Source: Candidatus Melainabacteria bacterium (GTDB taxonomy: Bacteria; Cyanobacteriota; Vampirovibrionia; Obscuribacterales; Obscuribacteraceae). From it: a DNA stretch of 64,000 nucleotides. Each line of letters starts with the position of its first letter. Position 1 is the stretch's first letter. This document shows positions 54,766-63,999 of this stretch, piece by piece. Made by a program: the position numbers and the translations under genes. The stretch covers positions 124,532 to 188,531 of the forward strand of contig RXJR01000032.1 of NCBI GenBank assembly GCA_003963305.1, read 5' to 3'. The notes under the pieces were generated by a model. That model worked only from the letters and a program-made list of their open reading frames with translations. It did no database searches and was not told where the DNA came from.

Positions 54766-55437
54766 TCAGGTTCGGTTTAGCCTGTAGCCTACTTTACTGA
54801 TCGTCTCGATCAACGATTCCTGGCCATCCACATCAATAGCAGAACGAATGCGCTTTATCGACGAACGAACGGCATCCGTTGAAGGAAATTTGTCAGTCGG
54901 CCAGACTCTGGCAATAAGCGTTTCGGCTGAGAAAACCTCATCCGGATGCCGCATCAAAAATTCGAGCACCGCATGATCGATAGGCAGAAGATTGATCGCT
55001 TCTCCGTCTTTGAGAATCCTCCTCGAACCAGTATTCAGAGTTAGATTGCCGATTGTGTAATCACTGTCGAACGTGCGCGGTCGTCTGAGCAGCGCCTTAA
55101 TGCGTGCCACCAATTCGCGCACGCTGAAGGGCTTTGTCAGATAGTCATCCGCGCCAGACTCGAATCCAGTTTCTTTATCATCAATGTGCGTCTTACCCGT
55201 GAGCATAATCACAGGCACTTTGCTTCCGCTTTCGCGAACATTGCGAACGATATCAAAACCATTCATTCCCGGAAGCTGAACATCGACAACCAGTACTTCG
55301 TAGCTTCCATTCAGAGCAAATGCGAGCCCGTCGCTTCCATCGTTGACCACATCTACGGCATATCTCTCCAGCTTGAGACACTTGGATACAGTGCCGGCAA
55401 GTTCTTCATCGTCTTCGATAAGAAGTATTTTGGCCAT
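54766..55437 (-). CDS. OmpR-type response regulator, next to creD-like gene
   Basis: 223 residues. Receiver with E8/D9/D10 acids, D52 (EVLVVDVQLPGMNG) and the KPF lysine (DDYLTKPF), then a winged helix (LLPIDHAVLEFLMRHPDEVF, ESLIETISKVGYRL). Close to the regulator at 12806. It lies 149 bases downstream of the CreD-like gene on the same strand, as in Cre systems where the regulator controls creD. Confidence 0.92.
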   Translation of the reverse strand: MAKILLIEDDEELAGTVSKCLKLERYAVDVVNDGSDGLAFALNGSYEVLVVDVQLPGMNGFDIVRNVRESGSKVPVIMLTGKTHIDDKETGFESGADDYLTKPFSVRELVARIKALLRRPRTFDSDYTIGNLTLNTGSRRILKDGEAINLLPIDHAVLEFLMRHPDEVFSAETLIARVWPTDKFPSTDAVRSSIKRIRSAIDVDGQESLIETISKVGYRLNRT

Positions 55438-55586
55438 GAAACTTGGAATCCAATCCCAACAAGGCTTCGAACGTGCAGTGGGTTGCCAGACTTATAGTAG
55501 CAGAACTATTTGCCCAAGTTAAACGTCCAGGTCAAGGTAAATGGCAAGCCCTGAATCGCCGAGCCGCAAAGGTATTGCCAGGTTTC

Positions 55587-56852
55587 TTAAGTCGATGCAA
55601 CCGGAGTCGAATCTGAATTTTTGGCAGTCGCCTTCTTGAATGCTTCGTTCCAATCGATGCGACCGGTAAATTGCATGAGAACGAATAGCGTAATGATACA
55701 CATGATCGTCACAACCAGGCCGGTGAACTGTTCAAAGAAGAAGGTGTAGGAGAACAGAACAAGGTAAATAAGTTGCGACAGCCCCACTTCGAAAAACGCG
55801 AACTTGTTTGATACCACCAATCTCATGTAGGACACAACTAGAAAAATCGAGACAATAGAGCTGACGATAAACGCATGGTCTACGGAGATGTGGTCGACCA
55901 GGTAGGCGAGAAGCAGATGGAAGCTAAAGAAAGCTGCCCCGATAAAGAAGTAATTCATCGGATGCACGCGAATGCCTTTGATCGTCGTAAAAACAAACAG
56001 TATGAAGAAGAAAAGAAACAACGAGACAGGAGCAAAGAAAGTAACCTTACTTACCCACGGACCAGGATTCAGTCTTTCAGGCATTTTCAGACCGATATCG
56101 TAGCCCGTCAACAAATTCTTATAGCGCCAGGTCAATTGCCAACCGTTACCAACTTTGCTCTTTTGAGATGGCGACATACTTCCATCAGGGAAATCAATCG
56201 CATCAAAATTGGTGATGATATTCATCGTAAAATCTTTGACTTGATTTACGCTAGAGCCGAAGTTATAGCGCCACGTAGTCAGCCCCTGCGAATCGTAAGA
56301 GATGGAAACATCCTCGAGCTGACTGGGTTCGATGTTGAAAGTCTGTGACAAGGAATTTCCCGTAGGCACGATGTTTCCGATGGTTTTATTAGCCAGACTG
56401 AGCTGAAAGTTGTCGTATATCGCTTGCTGAGCAGGCAGAGGAAACTCCATGTGCAGTGATTGTGGTTGCCCCGTCGGATTCGATACTTTATACGCGCCGC
56501 CGAAATGGACTTTGTATGTGGAGTACCACAACAAACCTTTTTTGCGATAATCCAGATTAATTGTCGCTTTTACATCACTTTTCTCTATTGGAACGTAATG
56601 GCGTTCAGTTTCTGTGACTACCTCTGTGACTGTCTTGCCGTCTTTCACAGAAGTCTGCTGCACTTGCTTCTTTGTCTCATAGTAAAAGCTCGGAGCCGAC
56701 TGAGACTGAGCTGTGCCCCAGAGCTGATTAATGCGTTCACCATTGGTACTGTCTGAAGAATACGTGCGCTGAAGAACAGTCCCACCGAGAATGCCCCACG
56801 CAATCGCAGTACATACATAGATAAAAATGATTGCCAAAATCTGTTTGATCAT
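55587..56852 (-). CDS. CreD-like inner membrane protein
   Basis: 421 residues. One N-terminal helix, a periplasmic domain of about 250 residues rich in beta strands, then five to six helices beginning near 270. The segment VHPMNYFFIGAAFFSFHLLL with LAYLVDHISVDHAFIVSS matches CreD. In enterics CreD is induced by the CreBC two-component system and helps envelope integrity. The adjacent OmpR-type regulator supports the same logic here. Confidence 0.8.
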   Translation of the reverse strand: MIKQILAIIFIYVCTAIAWGILGGTVLQRTYSSDSTNGERINQLWGTAQSQSAPSFYYETKKQVQQTSVKDGKTVTEVVTETERHYVPIEKSDVKATINLDYRKKGLLWYSTYKVHFGGAYKVSNPTGQPQSLHMEFPLPAQQAIYDNFQLSLANKTIGNIVPTGNSLSQTFNIEPSQLEDVSISYDSQGLTTWRYNFGSSVNQVKDFTMNIITNFDAIDFPDGSMSPSQKSKVGNGWQLTWRYKNLLTGYDIGLKMPERLNPGPWVSKVTFFAPVSLFLFFFILFVFTTIKGIRVHPMNYFFIGAAFFSFHLLLAYLVDHISVDHAFIVSSIVSIFLVVSYMRLVVSNKFAFFEVGLSQLIYLVLFSYTFFFEQFTGLVVTIMCIITLFVLMQFTGRIDWNEAFKKATAKNSDSTPVAST

Positions 56853-57041
56853 GAGCGCTCCACCTGATGTGCCTCTAGCTGGATACCTTCGAGCATCATA
56901 ATTGGCGAGGGTTGGAGTCGCGTAAAATCAAAGATCCATTTCTCACAAATTGCTGATCAGTTTTCGGCAAACGAACCTGGATTTTTACGTGCACTTAACC
57001 GAAGGAGCGGTTATGCTAGGTAAGAGATCGGGAGATGTCTT

Positions 57042-57806
57042 ATGACCAGTGAAAAATCGGTCAACGTCGACGAAATTACCAGTATCAACAAAATCAAGCT
57101 CGTTGTTACGGATGCGGTAGTGGAAACGGAAGATGGTGCGACACAAACCACTCATTCCAGTCAACCGCCGTCTTCGAGTCAGTCAGCAACACCAATCAAA
57201 CCAATGCCAGCCAGGCAGCAGGAACCGGCAGCGACGCAAACTGCATCAGCTCGGTCAGAAAGTGACGTAGAAACAGAAAAGATCGCAAATGAAATCGCTA
57301 ACCCGGAAAAGTTAATGCGCGAACTTCCGGTCGATGATTTTTTTAGAGTCCTTGAACAAGCGACTCCAGAACAGCTGCAAACTCTTATTCACACATTCGA
57401 AAGAGGCGCACGCACCAGAGGTGGTGCAGCAATTCTCAAGAAAGTAATAGAAGTTCCGCAAGAACCACGCAATCTAATGTCGATAATTGCATGGTGGGAA
57501 TGGCGAAGACCTCTGTACAACCTGATTGTAGGATTGAGCGGTCTGCCGTCAGTCATAGCTCTTTCGCTGTTTTTCGGACTGCACTTAGGTCTCACCGTTA
57601 TGAGTGGACTCTGCTACCTGTTCTTCGCAAACATCTGTTATACGCTTGGTACTCCCGCCGAAGTGGTGGCACGCACCTGCTACAAAGACAAAGCAGAAAC
57701 TTACGGTCCAGTACTGCTTACCCTGGGAACGATTTTCTCAGTAATCCTCACCGTGACACTCGAATTAGCAGTCCTGGGACTGATGCTGCTCGGCGCATTT
57801 CATTAA
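57042..57806 (+). CDS. Membrane protein with disordered N-terminus
   Basis: 254 residues, GGGAG upstream. The first 90 residues are Ser/Thr/Gln-rich; a charged stretch follows (PVDDFFRVLEQATPEQLQTL). Three hydrophobic helices occupy the end (YNLIVGLSGLPSVIALSLFF, VMSGLCYLFFANICYTLG, VLLTLGTIFSVILTVTLELA). No family recognised. Confidence 0.6.
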   Translation: MTSEKSVNVDEITSINKIKLVVTDAVVETEDGATQTTHSSQPPSSSQSATPIKPMPARQQEPAATQTASARSESDVETEKIANEIANPEKLMRELPVDDFFRVLEQATPEQLQTLIHTFERGARTRGGAAILKKVIEVPQEPRNLMSIIAWWEWRRPLYNLIVGLSGLPSVIALSLFFGLHLGLTVMSGLCYLFFANICYTLGTPAEVVARTCYKDKAETYGPVLLTLGTIFSVILTVTLELAVLGLMLLGAFH

Positions 57807-57979
57807 CCGTTCGCTTCCATACGGATGAGGCAGCTGCTAACGAAACAATTTCTTACAAGCGATCTGGGGAACTTCACGCAACATCCACGCTTTCGCTAGT
57901 TCAATGTACGTATTCGCCTCAGCCGAGGCGGACTCGCCTGAGCATCACCAAAAGCGACATGAGTCAAAGGAAGGAAACC

Positions 57980-58528
57980 ATGAATTGGAAAGCGCTTTTA
58001 CCGGCGGCGACACTTTTGGTTGTTTTGGCACCAAGTGCAGCATTTAGCAGGAATCATCACTATTACGGCAATGTCTCACAAAACGGAATGGCAAGCCAGT
58101 ATGGGAATACGGCCTATTATGGCGGCAATAATATCAACGCGTTCGCGAACCATGGCATGAATCCCTACGCGGTGGCACCAGTAACTCCTCCAATAGCAAA
58201 TATTGGAAATATGGGTATGGCACCATTCGCTAATAATGGTATCAACTACGTCGGCAATAACGGACTGATGGGCTACAACGGCATGAATGGCTCTTGCGGG
58301 CGGCATCACCACAAACACAAAAGACGTGGTTTGCTGCAAGCGCTACTTAATCAGAACGGCTATGGCTATGGCAATATGGGTTACGGCGGATACGGCAATG
58401 GTCTGGGATACGCCAACGGCATGGGATACGGTGGCTATGGCAACTACGGTAACGGATTCTTCGGTAACTCATACGGCTACGGAAACGGTCTGACCGGTGG
58501 TTTGCGCAATATTCTGAACCGCATCTAG
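57980..58528 (+). CDS. Gly/Tyr/Asn-rich exported protein
   Basis: 182 residues from the ATG at 57980, with AAGGAAGGAAACC upstream; longer frames are not needed. Signal peptide MNWKALLPAATLLVVLAPSA, cleavage near AFS-RN. The mature protein is low-complexity: NGM/NYG repeats, a basic patch (CGRHHHKHKRRG), and a GYGNGMGYGGYGNYGNG tail. Such proteins often form surface films or fibres. The 3' end lies in a 39-bp tandem duplication. Confidence 0.65.
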   Translation: MNWKALLPAATLLVVLAPSAAFSRNHHYYGNVSQNGMASQYGNTAYYGGNNINAFANHGMNPYAVAPVTPPIANIGNMGMAPFANNGINYVGNNGLMGYNGMNGSCGRHHHKHKRRGLLQALLNQNGYGYGNMGYGGYGNGLGYANGMGYGGYGNYGNGFFGNSYGYGNGLTGGLRNILNRI

Positions 58529-58573
58529 CTGAGCGGTGGTTTGCGCAATATTCTGAATTGCATCTAGCTGAGC
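58496..58573 (+). repeat. 39-bp tandem duplication of a gene end
   Basis: The last 11 codons, stop and following six bases of the Gly/Tyr-rich gene (58496-58534) recur at 58535-58573 with two differences. The TAG stop is kept in phase in the second copy. Confidence 0.9.
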
Positions 58574-58594
58574 GGAACTTGAGCAAGGTCGCTC

Positions 58595-59437
58595 TCAGGA
58601 ATACTGAATGCGATGCGCACCGGAATAAATATTGAAACGTCCATCTCTGACAAATCCAAGCAGCGTGATGTCGCATTCAGCTGCCAACTGCACGGCAAGA
58701 CTGGATGGCGCACCGACCGCAGCTATAAGCGCAATGCCGGCATGAGCAGCCTTCTGTATAAGCTCAAAACTGGCGCGTCCGCTTAACATCAAGAGGCGAT
58801 CCGTGAGAGGCAACGTATCAGCGAGCAACTGTGCGCCGATAAGCTTGTCCAGAGCATTGTGGCGTCCCACATCTTCGAACAGCGCAAGCAAATTTCCTTC
58901 CGTGTCGAACAAACAGGAAGCGTGAATGCCGCCTGTATGATCGAAATTTTCCTGCTGAGAACGCAATAGATCCGGCAATTTATGAATCAACTGATATGAG
59001 ACAACTGGTTTGTCTTTCTGACACTCATATTGCCGCTTGACGCGCACGGCATCAATCGATCGTTTGCCGCAAATACCACAGCTGGAAGCGACGAAGGAAT
59101 GTCGGGCAAAGACAGCAGGGTCTAATTCGACCTGATCAACTAAATTTACTGTTACGCCATTGCATCGCTTGTCCAGTTCCACACCAGCGATATCGCCCTT
59201 CGCTTTTATCACTCCTTCCGTAAACAAAAAGCCTACTGCAAGCTCAGTATCAGTTCCCGGTGTGCGCATCGTCACGGCGACTTGCTGCACCGCCCCTCTG
59301 CTGCCGACACGAATCTCGAGAGGCTCCTCCACGCTAACAGCATCGAGCACCTGCTCACACAGAACCTGACCAGGCGCTCCGCTGATTCGAGTAGTCTCGA
59401 CCTTATCGATGCTCCGATTTTTGGCGATGTGTTTCAT
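58595..59437 (-). CDS. fdhD: FdhD, formate dehydrogenase sulfurtransferase
   Basis: 280 residues. The sulfur-carrying C120-x2-C123 (SSCGICGKRS), the MRTPGTDTELAVGFLFTEG segment and FEDVGRHNALDKLIGA are typical. FdhD takes sulfur from a cysteine desulfurase and delivers it to the molybdenum cofactor of formate dehydrogenase. Its ATG overlaps the stop of the oxidoreductase gene by four bases, which fits the joint function. Confidence 0.95.
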   Translation of the reverse strand: MKHIAKNRSIDKVETTRISGAPGQVLCEQVLDAVSVEEPLEIRVGSRGAVQQVAVTMRTPGTDTELAVGFLFTEGVIKAKGDIAGVELDKRCNGVTVNLVDQVELDPAVFARHSFVASSCGICGKRSIDAVRVKRQYECQKDKPVVSYQLIHKLPDLLRSQQENFDHTGGIHASCLFDTEGNLLALFEDVGRHNALDKLIGAQLLADTLPLTDRLLMLSGRASFELIQKAAHAGIALIAAVGAPSSLAVQLAAECDITLLGFVRDGRFNIYSGAHRIQYS

Positions 59438-61758
59438 GAGCCAGATTTGCCGGGCACGACCTCAACCAATACCTGCTTCATCATCGGCTGGTCGCTCTGG
59501 GCGCTGAAGTCGCTGATCGGGCAAAGAACGTTAAGCTCGGGCATATAACCGGACGTGCAACCTTTAGGAATATTGTATTTCACAGCCCTGAAGTTTTTAA
59601 CACTGCGGCTGGTACCATCTTTTGCATAGCTGGTTATATCAATCAAGTCGAACTGCTTCAATCCACGCTCCTTCATATCTTCTGCGTTCATAAGAAGCAG
59701 ATTGCGCAATCCTTTCACACCTCTGTATCGGTCGTTATCCGAATAAATCGTCGTGTTGAATTGATCGTGTGAGCGCATCGTGCTGAGCATCAATTTTCCG
59801 GGAGGGGGCAAAGTATTGTTCAGTTGAGTGGCTGAGAAATTTGCCCGACCGGTGCTGGTGTTGAATACAAGTTCGCGAGCGTTTTGTTGAAGCCGAAAAC
59901 CTAACGGCTCTCGAACACGCTGGTTGAAATTTTCAAAACCTGCAATTGCTTCACCCATCTTGTCGCGAATCAGATCGTAGTTGCCGACATATTCGTCCCA
60001 CGGTGTCACCGTGCCAGGAAGAGTTGCTTTAGCTATGCCTGCGATAATCGCCAACTCTGAACGGAGATGCTGCGATGCGGGCTCATTCATACCGACCGAC
60101 AAATGAACCATGCTCATCGAGTCTTCGACTGTGACTTGCTGATATCCGCCTGCCTGCATGTCCTTCTCTGTGCGACCAAGACACGGCAAAATCAGCGCTT
60201 CCTTGCCGTGCACCAGATGACTGCGATTCAGTTTTGTACTGACTTGCACAGTCAGTTTGCATCGGCGCAGCCCCGCAAATGTCTTCTCGGTATCGGGCGT
60301 TGCAATAGCAAAATTACCACCCATACCGAAAAATGCGTGCACATCGCCGTTATACATTCCCTCGATAGTTCGGACGGTATCGAGACCTTTCGCGCGTGGA
60401 GACTTGATCCCGCAAGCCGCATCCATCTTAGCCAACCATGCCTCGGGAGGTGAATGATGGATGCCGCAAGTGCGATTGCCCTGCACATTACTGTGTCCGC
60501 GGATTGGGCAGGGACCAGCTCCCGGTCTGCCGATGTTGCCCCGCAAAAGAAGCACGTTGACCATTTCACGAATGGTATCAACACCGAATTCCTGCTGACT
60601 GATACCCAGGCACCAACTGATGATTGCGGCAGGAGCCTGTCGATAAATCTCACCAGCTTCTTTAATCAAATGCACCGGAACGCCGGAATAGTTTTCAATT
60701 TCGTCCCATGAAGTCTTTTCACAACAGGCTTTATACTCGTCAAAGCCGGCTGTGTACTTCTCAACAAACTCCATGTTGATACTGGTTTTGTCAGTCTGGA
60801 ATTTTTCGAACAAATACTTTCCGATACCACGCATGATGGCATGATCGCCACCGATTCGAGGCTGCAAATTAAGAGCACTCGTCGGAGTAGCTCGAAAAGT
60901 CACCATGTCCATAATTTCGTGAGGCGTAATAGCCGTGGTGGCAGCAACTTCAATAAGCGGATTGATATGAACAATTTTCAGTCCGTGCTCTTTCACACCA
61001 TCGGCAAGGGCACTGAGCATGCGAGGAGCGTTGGTCGCAGCATTGACGCCGATCACGAAAATCGCGTCAGCTTTCTGCCAGTCGACGATATCGACTGTTC
61101 CTTTGCCCGTTCCAATCGACGCAGCCAGGGCGCGTCCGCTGGCTTCATGACACATGTTCGAGCAATCGGGAAGATTGTTTGTGCCAAACTCCCTGGCAAA
61201 AAGTTGATAAAGGAATGTCGCCTCGTTAGACAACCGACCTGATGTATAAAAGCTCGCTCTGTTTGGCGAATCCATAGCCTTTAGATGCTTCGCAATCAGA
61301 GCAAAAGCATCGTCCCACGAGATTGGCTGATAGCGATCCGTAGATTCGTTGTAAACCATGGGCTCGGTTAATCGGCCTTGATTCTCTAACTCGAAATCGG
61401 TCCAATTCATCAATTCCGTGACGGTGTGCTCGGCAAAGAACTCACGGTCTGTGCGCTTTTTGGTCATCTCCCACGTGACATGCTTGATGCCGTTTTCGCA
61501 GATGTCCATTTTCAAACCATGGCGATCATCAGGCCAGGCGCAGCCCGGGCAATCAAAACCACTGTTCTCGTGATTCATTTTGAAAATGGCACGCACGCCA
61601 TCTACCATCGCATTCTGTTCGACGAGAATGCGTCCAACACTGAATGCGGCACCCCAGGCAGCCGCGGGGTGGTGATAGTCTTTCTGAGAAAACTTCTGTC
61701 TGTCCTTGTCGACCGACTCAGAATTAGGTCCCTGGCCCTGTTCGTCAGAATTTGCCAT
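59434..61758 (-). CDS. FdhF/YdeP-type molybdopterin oxidoreductase
   Basis: 774 residues, GAGGAAG upstream of the ATG. The N-terminus (HPAAAWGAAFSVGRILVEQN, CPGCAWPDD) is that of the YdeP/TIGR01701 group; molybdopterin segments GRLSNEATFLYQLFAREFGT, CSNMCHEASG and GRPGAGPCPIRGHSNVQGNR follow. There is no UGA in frame, so no selenocysteine. No Tat or Sec signal: cytoplasmic. Formate oxidation is inferred from the fdhD link; in this group the true substrate is often untested. Confidence 0.9.
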   Translation of the reverse strand: MANSDEQGQGPNSESVDKDRQKFSQKDYHHPAAAWGAAFSVGRILVEQNAMVDGVRAIFKMNHENSGFDCPGCAWPDDRHGLKMDICENGIKHVTWEMTKKRTDREFFAEHTVTELMNWTDFELENQGRLTEPMVYNESTDRYQPISWDDAFALIAKHLKAMDSPNRASFYTSGRLSNEATFLYQLFAREFGTNNLPDCSNMCHEASGRALAASIGTGKGTVDIVDWQKADAIFVIGVNAATNAPRMLSALADGVKEHGLKIVHINPLIEVAATTAITPHEIMDMVTFRATPTSALNLQPRIGGDHAIMRGIGKYLFEKFQTDKTSINMEFVEKYTAGFDEYKACCEKTSWDEIENYSGVPVHLIKEAGEIYRQAPAAIISWCLGISQQEFGVDTIREMVNVLLLRGNIGRPGAGPCPIRGHSNVQGNRTCGIHHSPPEAWLAKMDAACGIKSPRAKGLDTVRTIEGMYNGDVHAFFGMGGNFAIATPDTEKTFAGLRRCKLTVQVSTKLNRSHLVHGKEALILPCLGRTEKDMQAGGYQQVTVEDSMSMVHLSVGMNEPASQHLRSELAIIAGIAKATLPGTVTPWDEYVGNYDLIRDKMGEAIAGFENFNQRVREPLGFRLQQNARELVFNTSTGRANFSATQLNNTLPPPGKLMLSTMRSHDQFNTTIYSDNDRYRGVKGLRNLLLMNAEDMKERGLKQFDLIDITSYAKDGTSRSVKNFRAVKYNIPKGCTSGYMPELNVLCPISDFSAQSDQPMMKQVLVEVVPGKSGS

Positions 61759-61791
61759 TAAAACGCTTCCTCAAACTGCTTCCTCGGACTA

Positions 61792-61807
61792 TCAATTGAT
61801 CAATTGA
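61792..61807. promoter_or_regulatory. 16-bp perfect palindrome between divergent genes
   Basis: TCAATTGATCAATTGA lies 33 bases upstream of the oxidoreductase gene and 151 bases before the oxalate decarboxylase gene. It looks like an operator half-site pair; no regulator is encoded nearby. Confidence 0.45.
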
Positions 61808-61958
61808 ACCAAACACTTGTCAGCACCGAGCTGGCATTAGAAACTCTACCAAGAATAAGTCAAGAATTCCGCGACTGCCTTAAATAGTCAGGATGACAAG
61901 GCTGTAAATGATGCGCCAGTGACTGATAGACTAGCTAGCTCAGCATCGAGGAAAACCC

Positions 61959-63170
61959 GTGAAGAAAGTTCTGAAGTTAGCCACATCGCTGGCTCTGTTT
62001 GCATTTTTGGCCGCAAACGGCACCTTGCTCACTGCTAATCCAGCATCTGCAGCCCAAAAACATCTGACAGGCAGCAAAACCATTAACACAGTCGCAGAAG
62101 CGGTGGAACTAGCCAAAGAATCCATGCCTGAAATCAAGTACGAACTGGGCAAACAGCCCATGAAAGCGTATGAAGGCGGTCGATCGAACGAAGCTACGGC
62201 AGTCAACTTCCCGATATCAAAAGGTCTTGCAGGTGTGAACATGTACCTCAAGCCGGGTGGTCTGCGCGAATTGCACTGGCATGCCAACGCAGCCGAGTGG
62301 TCCTACGTCATTAAAGGGCATTGCCGCATCACGGTTATCAACCCGCAAGGAGAATATGAAGTAAAAGATTTCGGACCAGGAGACGTCTGGTATTTCCCTC
62401 GCGGGCATGGACACTCGATTCAGGGTATCGGTCCTGAGGAATGTCAATTCATTCTGGTGTTCGACAGCGGCTATTTTTCTGAATTTGCTACTTTCAGCTT
62501 CAGCGACTGGCTCGCCCAGACCCCCAAGGAAGTGCTGGCAAAAGAGTTCGGCATGCCGGTTTCAGCATTCGACAAATTCCCCAAGAGCGAAGTCTACATA
62601 GCGCAAGGTCCAGTGCCCACAGCGCTTCCGGCTGAGCCGCCGCCTGAAAGCCAGAACCCGCCTCCGCTGACTCACAGATTTCGTTTAGGTGCGAAAATTC
62701 CTGATGTCGTACCTGGTGGCACGTTCAACATCGTGTCCCAGAAAGAGTTCCCGATCTCAACCACGATGTCTGGTGCGATTTTGCATCTCAAGCCGCTTGC
62801 CATGCGTGAAATGCACTGGCATCCGAATGCTGATGAATGGCAATATTACCTGAAGGGTCGCGCGCGAATGACAGTATTCGGCTCACAGGGCAGAAAAATC
62901 ACCAGGGAATTCGGTCCCGGAGACGTAGGCTACGTGCCTATGGGCTACGGGCACTACATCGAATCAATCGGCACAGATGACTGCGAAATGCTTGCTGTGT
63001 TCAACAGCGGTGACTACCAGGAAATCTCACTGTCGCAATGGCTGGCGAGCAATCCCAGCTATCTGTTGCAAACGAATCTAGGTGTTTCCGCCGATATCGT
63101 CAAAGGCTTGCAGAAGCCGGAAGGGCTCTTCAGCGATCCCAACGCACCTAAGAGCAAATTACCGCAGTAA
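61959..63170 (+). CDS. Exported bicupin oxalate decarboxylase
   Basis: 403 residues with a signal peptide (cleavage near PASA-AQ, residue 31). Both cupins keep manganese ligands: H106, H108, E113, H152 and H286, H288, E293, H332. The lid loop reads SEFAT at 174-178; E175 matches the Glu that favours decarboxylation over oxidation in Bacillus OxdC (SENST there). It converts oxalate to formate and CO2. The product would feed the adjacent formate dehydrogenase-like enzyme, after import. Confidence 0.9.
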   Translation: MKKVLKLATSLALFAFLAANGTLLTANPASAAQKHLTGSKTINTVAEAVELAKESMPEIKYELGKQPMKAYEGGRSNEATAVNFPISKGLAGVNMYLKPGGLRELHWHANAAEWSYVIKGHCRITVINPQGEYEVKDFGPGDVWYFPRGHGHSIQGIGPEECQFILVFDSGYFSEFATFSFSDWLAQTPKEVLAKEFGMPVSAFDKFPKSEVYIAQGPVPTALPAEPPPESQNPPPLTHRFRLGAKIPDVVPGGTFNIVSQKEFPISTTMSGAILHLKPLAMREMHWHPNADEWQYYLKGRARMTVFGSQGRKITREFGPGDVGYVPMGYGHYIESIGTDDCEMLAVFNSGDYQEISLSQWLASNPSYLLQTNLGVSADIVKGLQKPEGLFSDPNAPKSKLPQ

Positions 63171-63206
63171 AACTGGAATCGACTCTGGTTTAAGGGGCAC
63201 CCGGGT

Positions 63207-63262
63207 ACTCAGGTGCACTCAAATGCACCATACTCGGGTGCACTCAGGTGTCTCAGGTACCG
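63207..63262 (-). repeat. 10-bp repeat at a gene end
   Basis: ACTCAGGTGC-like units begin at 63207, 63217, 63232, 63242 and 63252. The last includes the TGA stop (TCA at 63253-63255) of the minus-strand gene; several others keep TCA. Confidence 0.7.
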
Positions 63263-63915
63263 CGAATGTAACCGATTTCTTTAATCTCGTCAGACAACTG
63301 ATCGAGATTGCGTTCGCAATGCAGCCGTATCAGCAACTCTGCGTTGAGCGGTTTGAGCTGATAGACGTGTTTTACGTCTTCTTCGGCGATCTCCAGATCA
63401 AAATACTCGCGAGCATAATCAACATAAGTCTTCGGTTTGCCATCTAAGATTTTGAGCATGGTCCGCGACCCATCAGGGTCGGTGCCAACATTTGCGGGAA
63501 ATTTGATTTTGCCTGAATGCCACTCATTATCACAGTTCCGCCGCCAGTAGCAAAATGTGGTGTCGTCGATCATGAACGCAGCTTCCTTCAAAAAGTAAGA
63601 AAGCTCAGCGGGAAATTGAGCGAAGATTTCTGGAAACGGATGACCATCATTGTGCACAGGATTGAGAAGAGAGTCCTGTGCCAGACCTTTAATCGCCGCA
63701 CCCTGCCTGGTAAACCATATGAAGTAATGATCACCGGTACCATCTCGCATCGAAGCCATCATTTCACTCGCATCGTCTTTGTTCCAAAACGAATTGAAGG
63801 AGTAATAGCGAAGTGACCAGTCTGTACAAAGAATCGCATCAAGCATCGCGATCGCTTTGCAAACGCGCACCAGATTCGGAATATCCGGCAGCATTCTTGA
63901 TACTGTGTTCGGCAA
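63253..63915 (-). CDS. Unknown cytoplasmic protein
   Basis: 220 residues, aromatic-rich (FCYWRRNCDNEWHSGKIKFP, SLRYYSFNSFWNKDD), no signal peptide. The layout of strands and helices somewhat recalls SMI1/KNR4-like small domains, but I do not claim that family. Confidence 0.6.
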   Translation of the reverse strand: MPNTVSRMLPDIPNLVRVCKAIAMLDAILCTDWSLRYYSFNSFWNKDDASEMMASMRDGTGDHYFIWFTRQGAAIKGLAQDSLLNPVHNDGHPFPEIFAQFPAELSYFLKEAAFMIDDTTFCYWRRNCDNEWHSGKIKFPANVGTDPDGSRTMLKILDGKPKTYVDYAREYFDLEIAEEDVKHVYQLKPLNAELLIRLHCERNLDQLSDEIKEIGYIRGT

Positions 63916-63930
63916 ACGTTATTTCCTCAG

Positions 63931-63999
63931 CAGACGCAGACTCAAACGTAGCTCCAGACGCAGACTCAAACGTAGCTCCAGACGCAGACATATATGCGG
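63931..63999. repeat. 24-bp tandem repeat at the window edge
   Basis: Units starting CAGACGCAGACTCAAACG begin at 63931, 63955 and 63979, the last cut by the window end. Each contains TCA; a minus-strand gene ending here beyond the edge would fit the pattern seen elsewhere. Confidence 0.8.
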
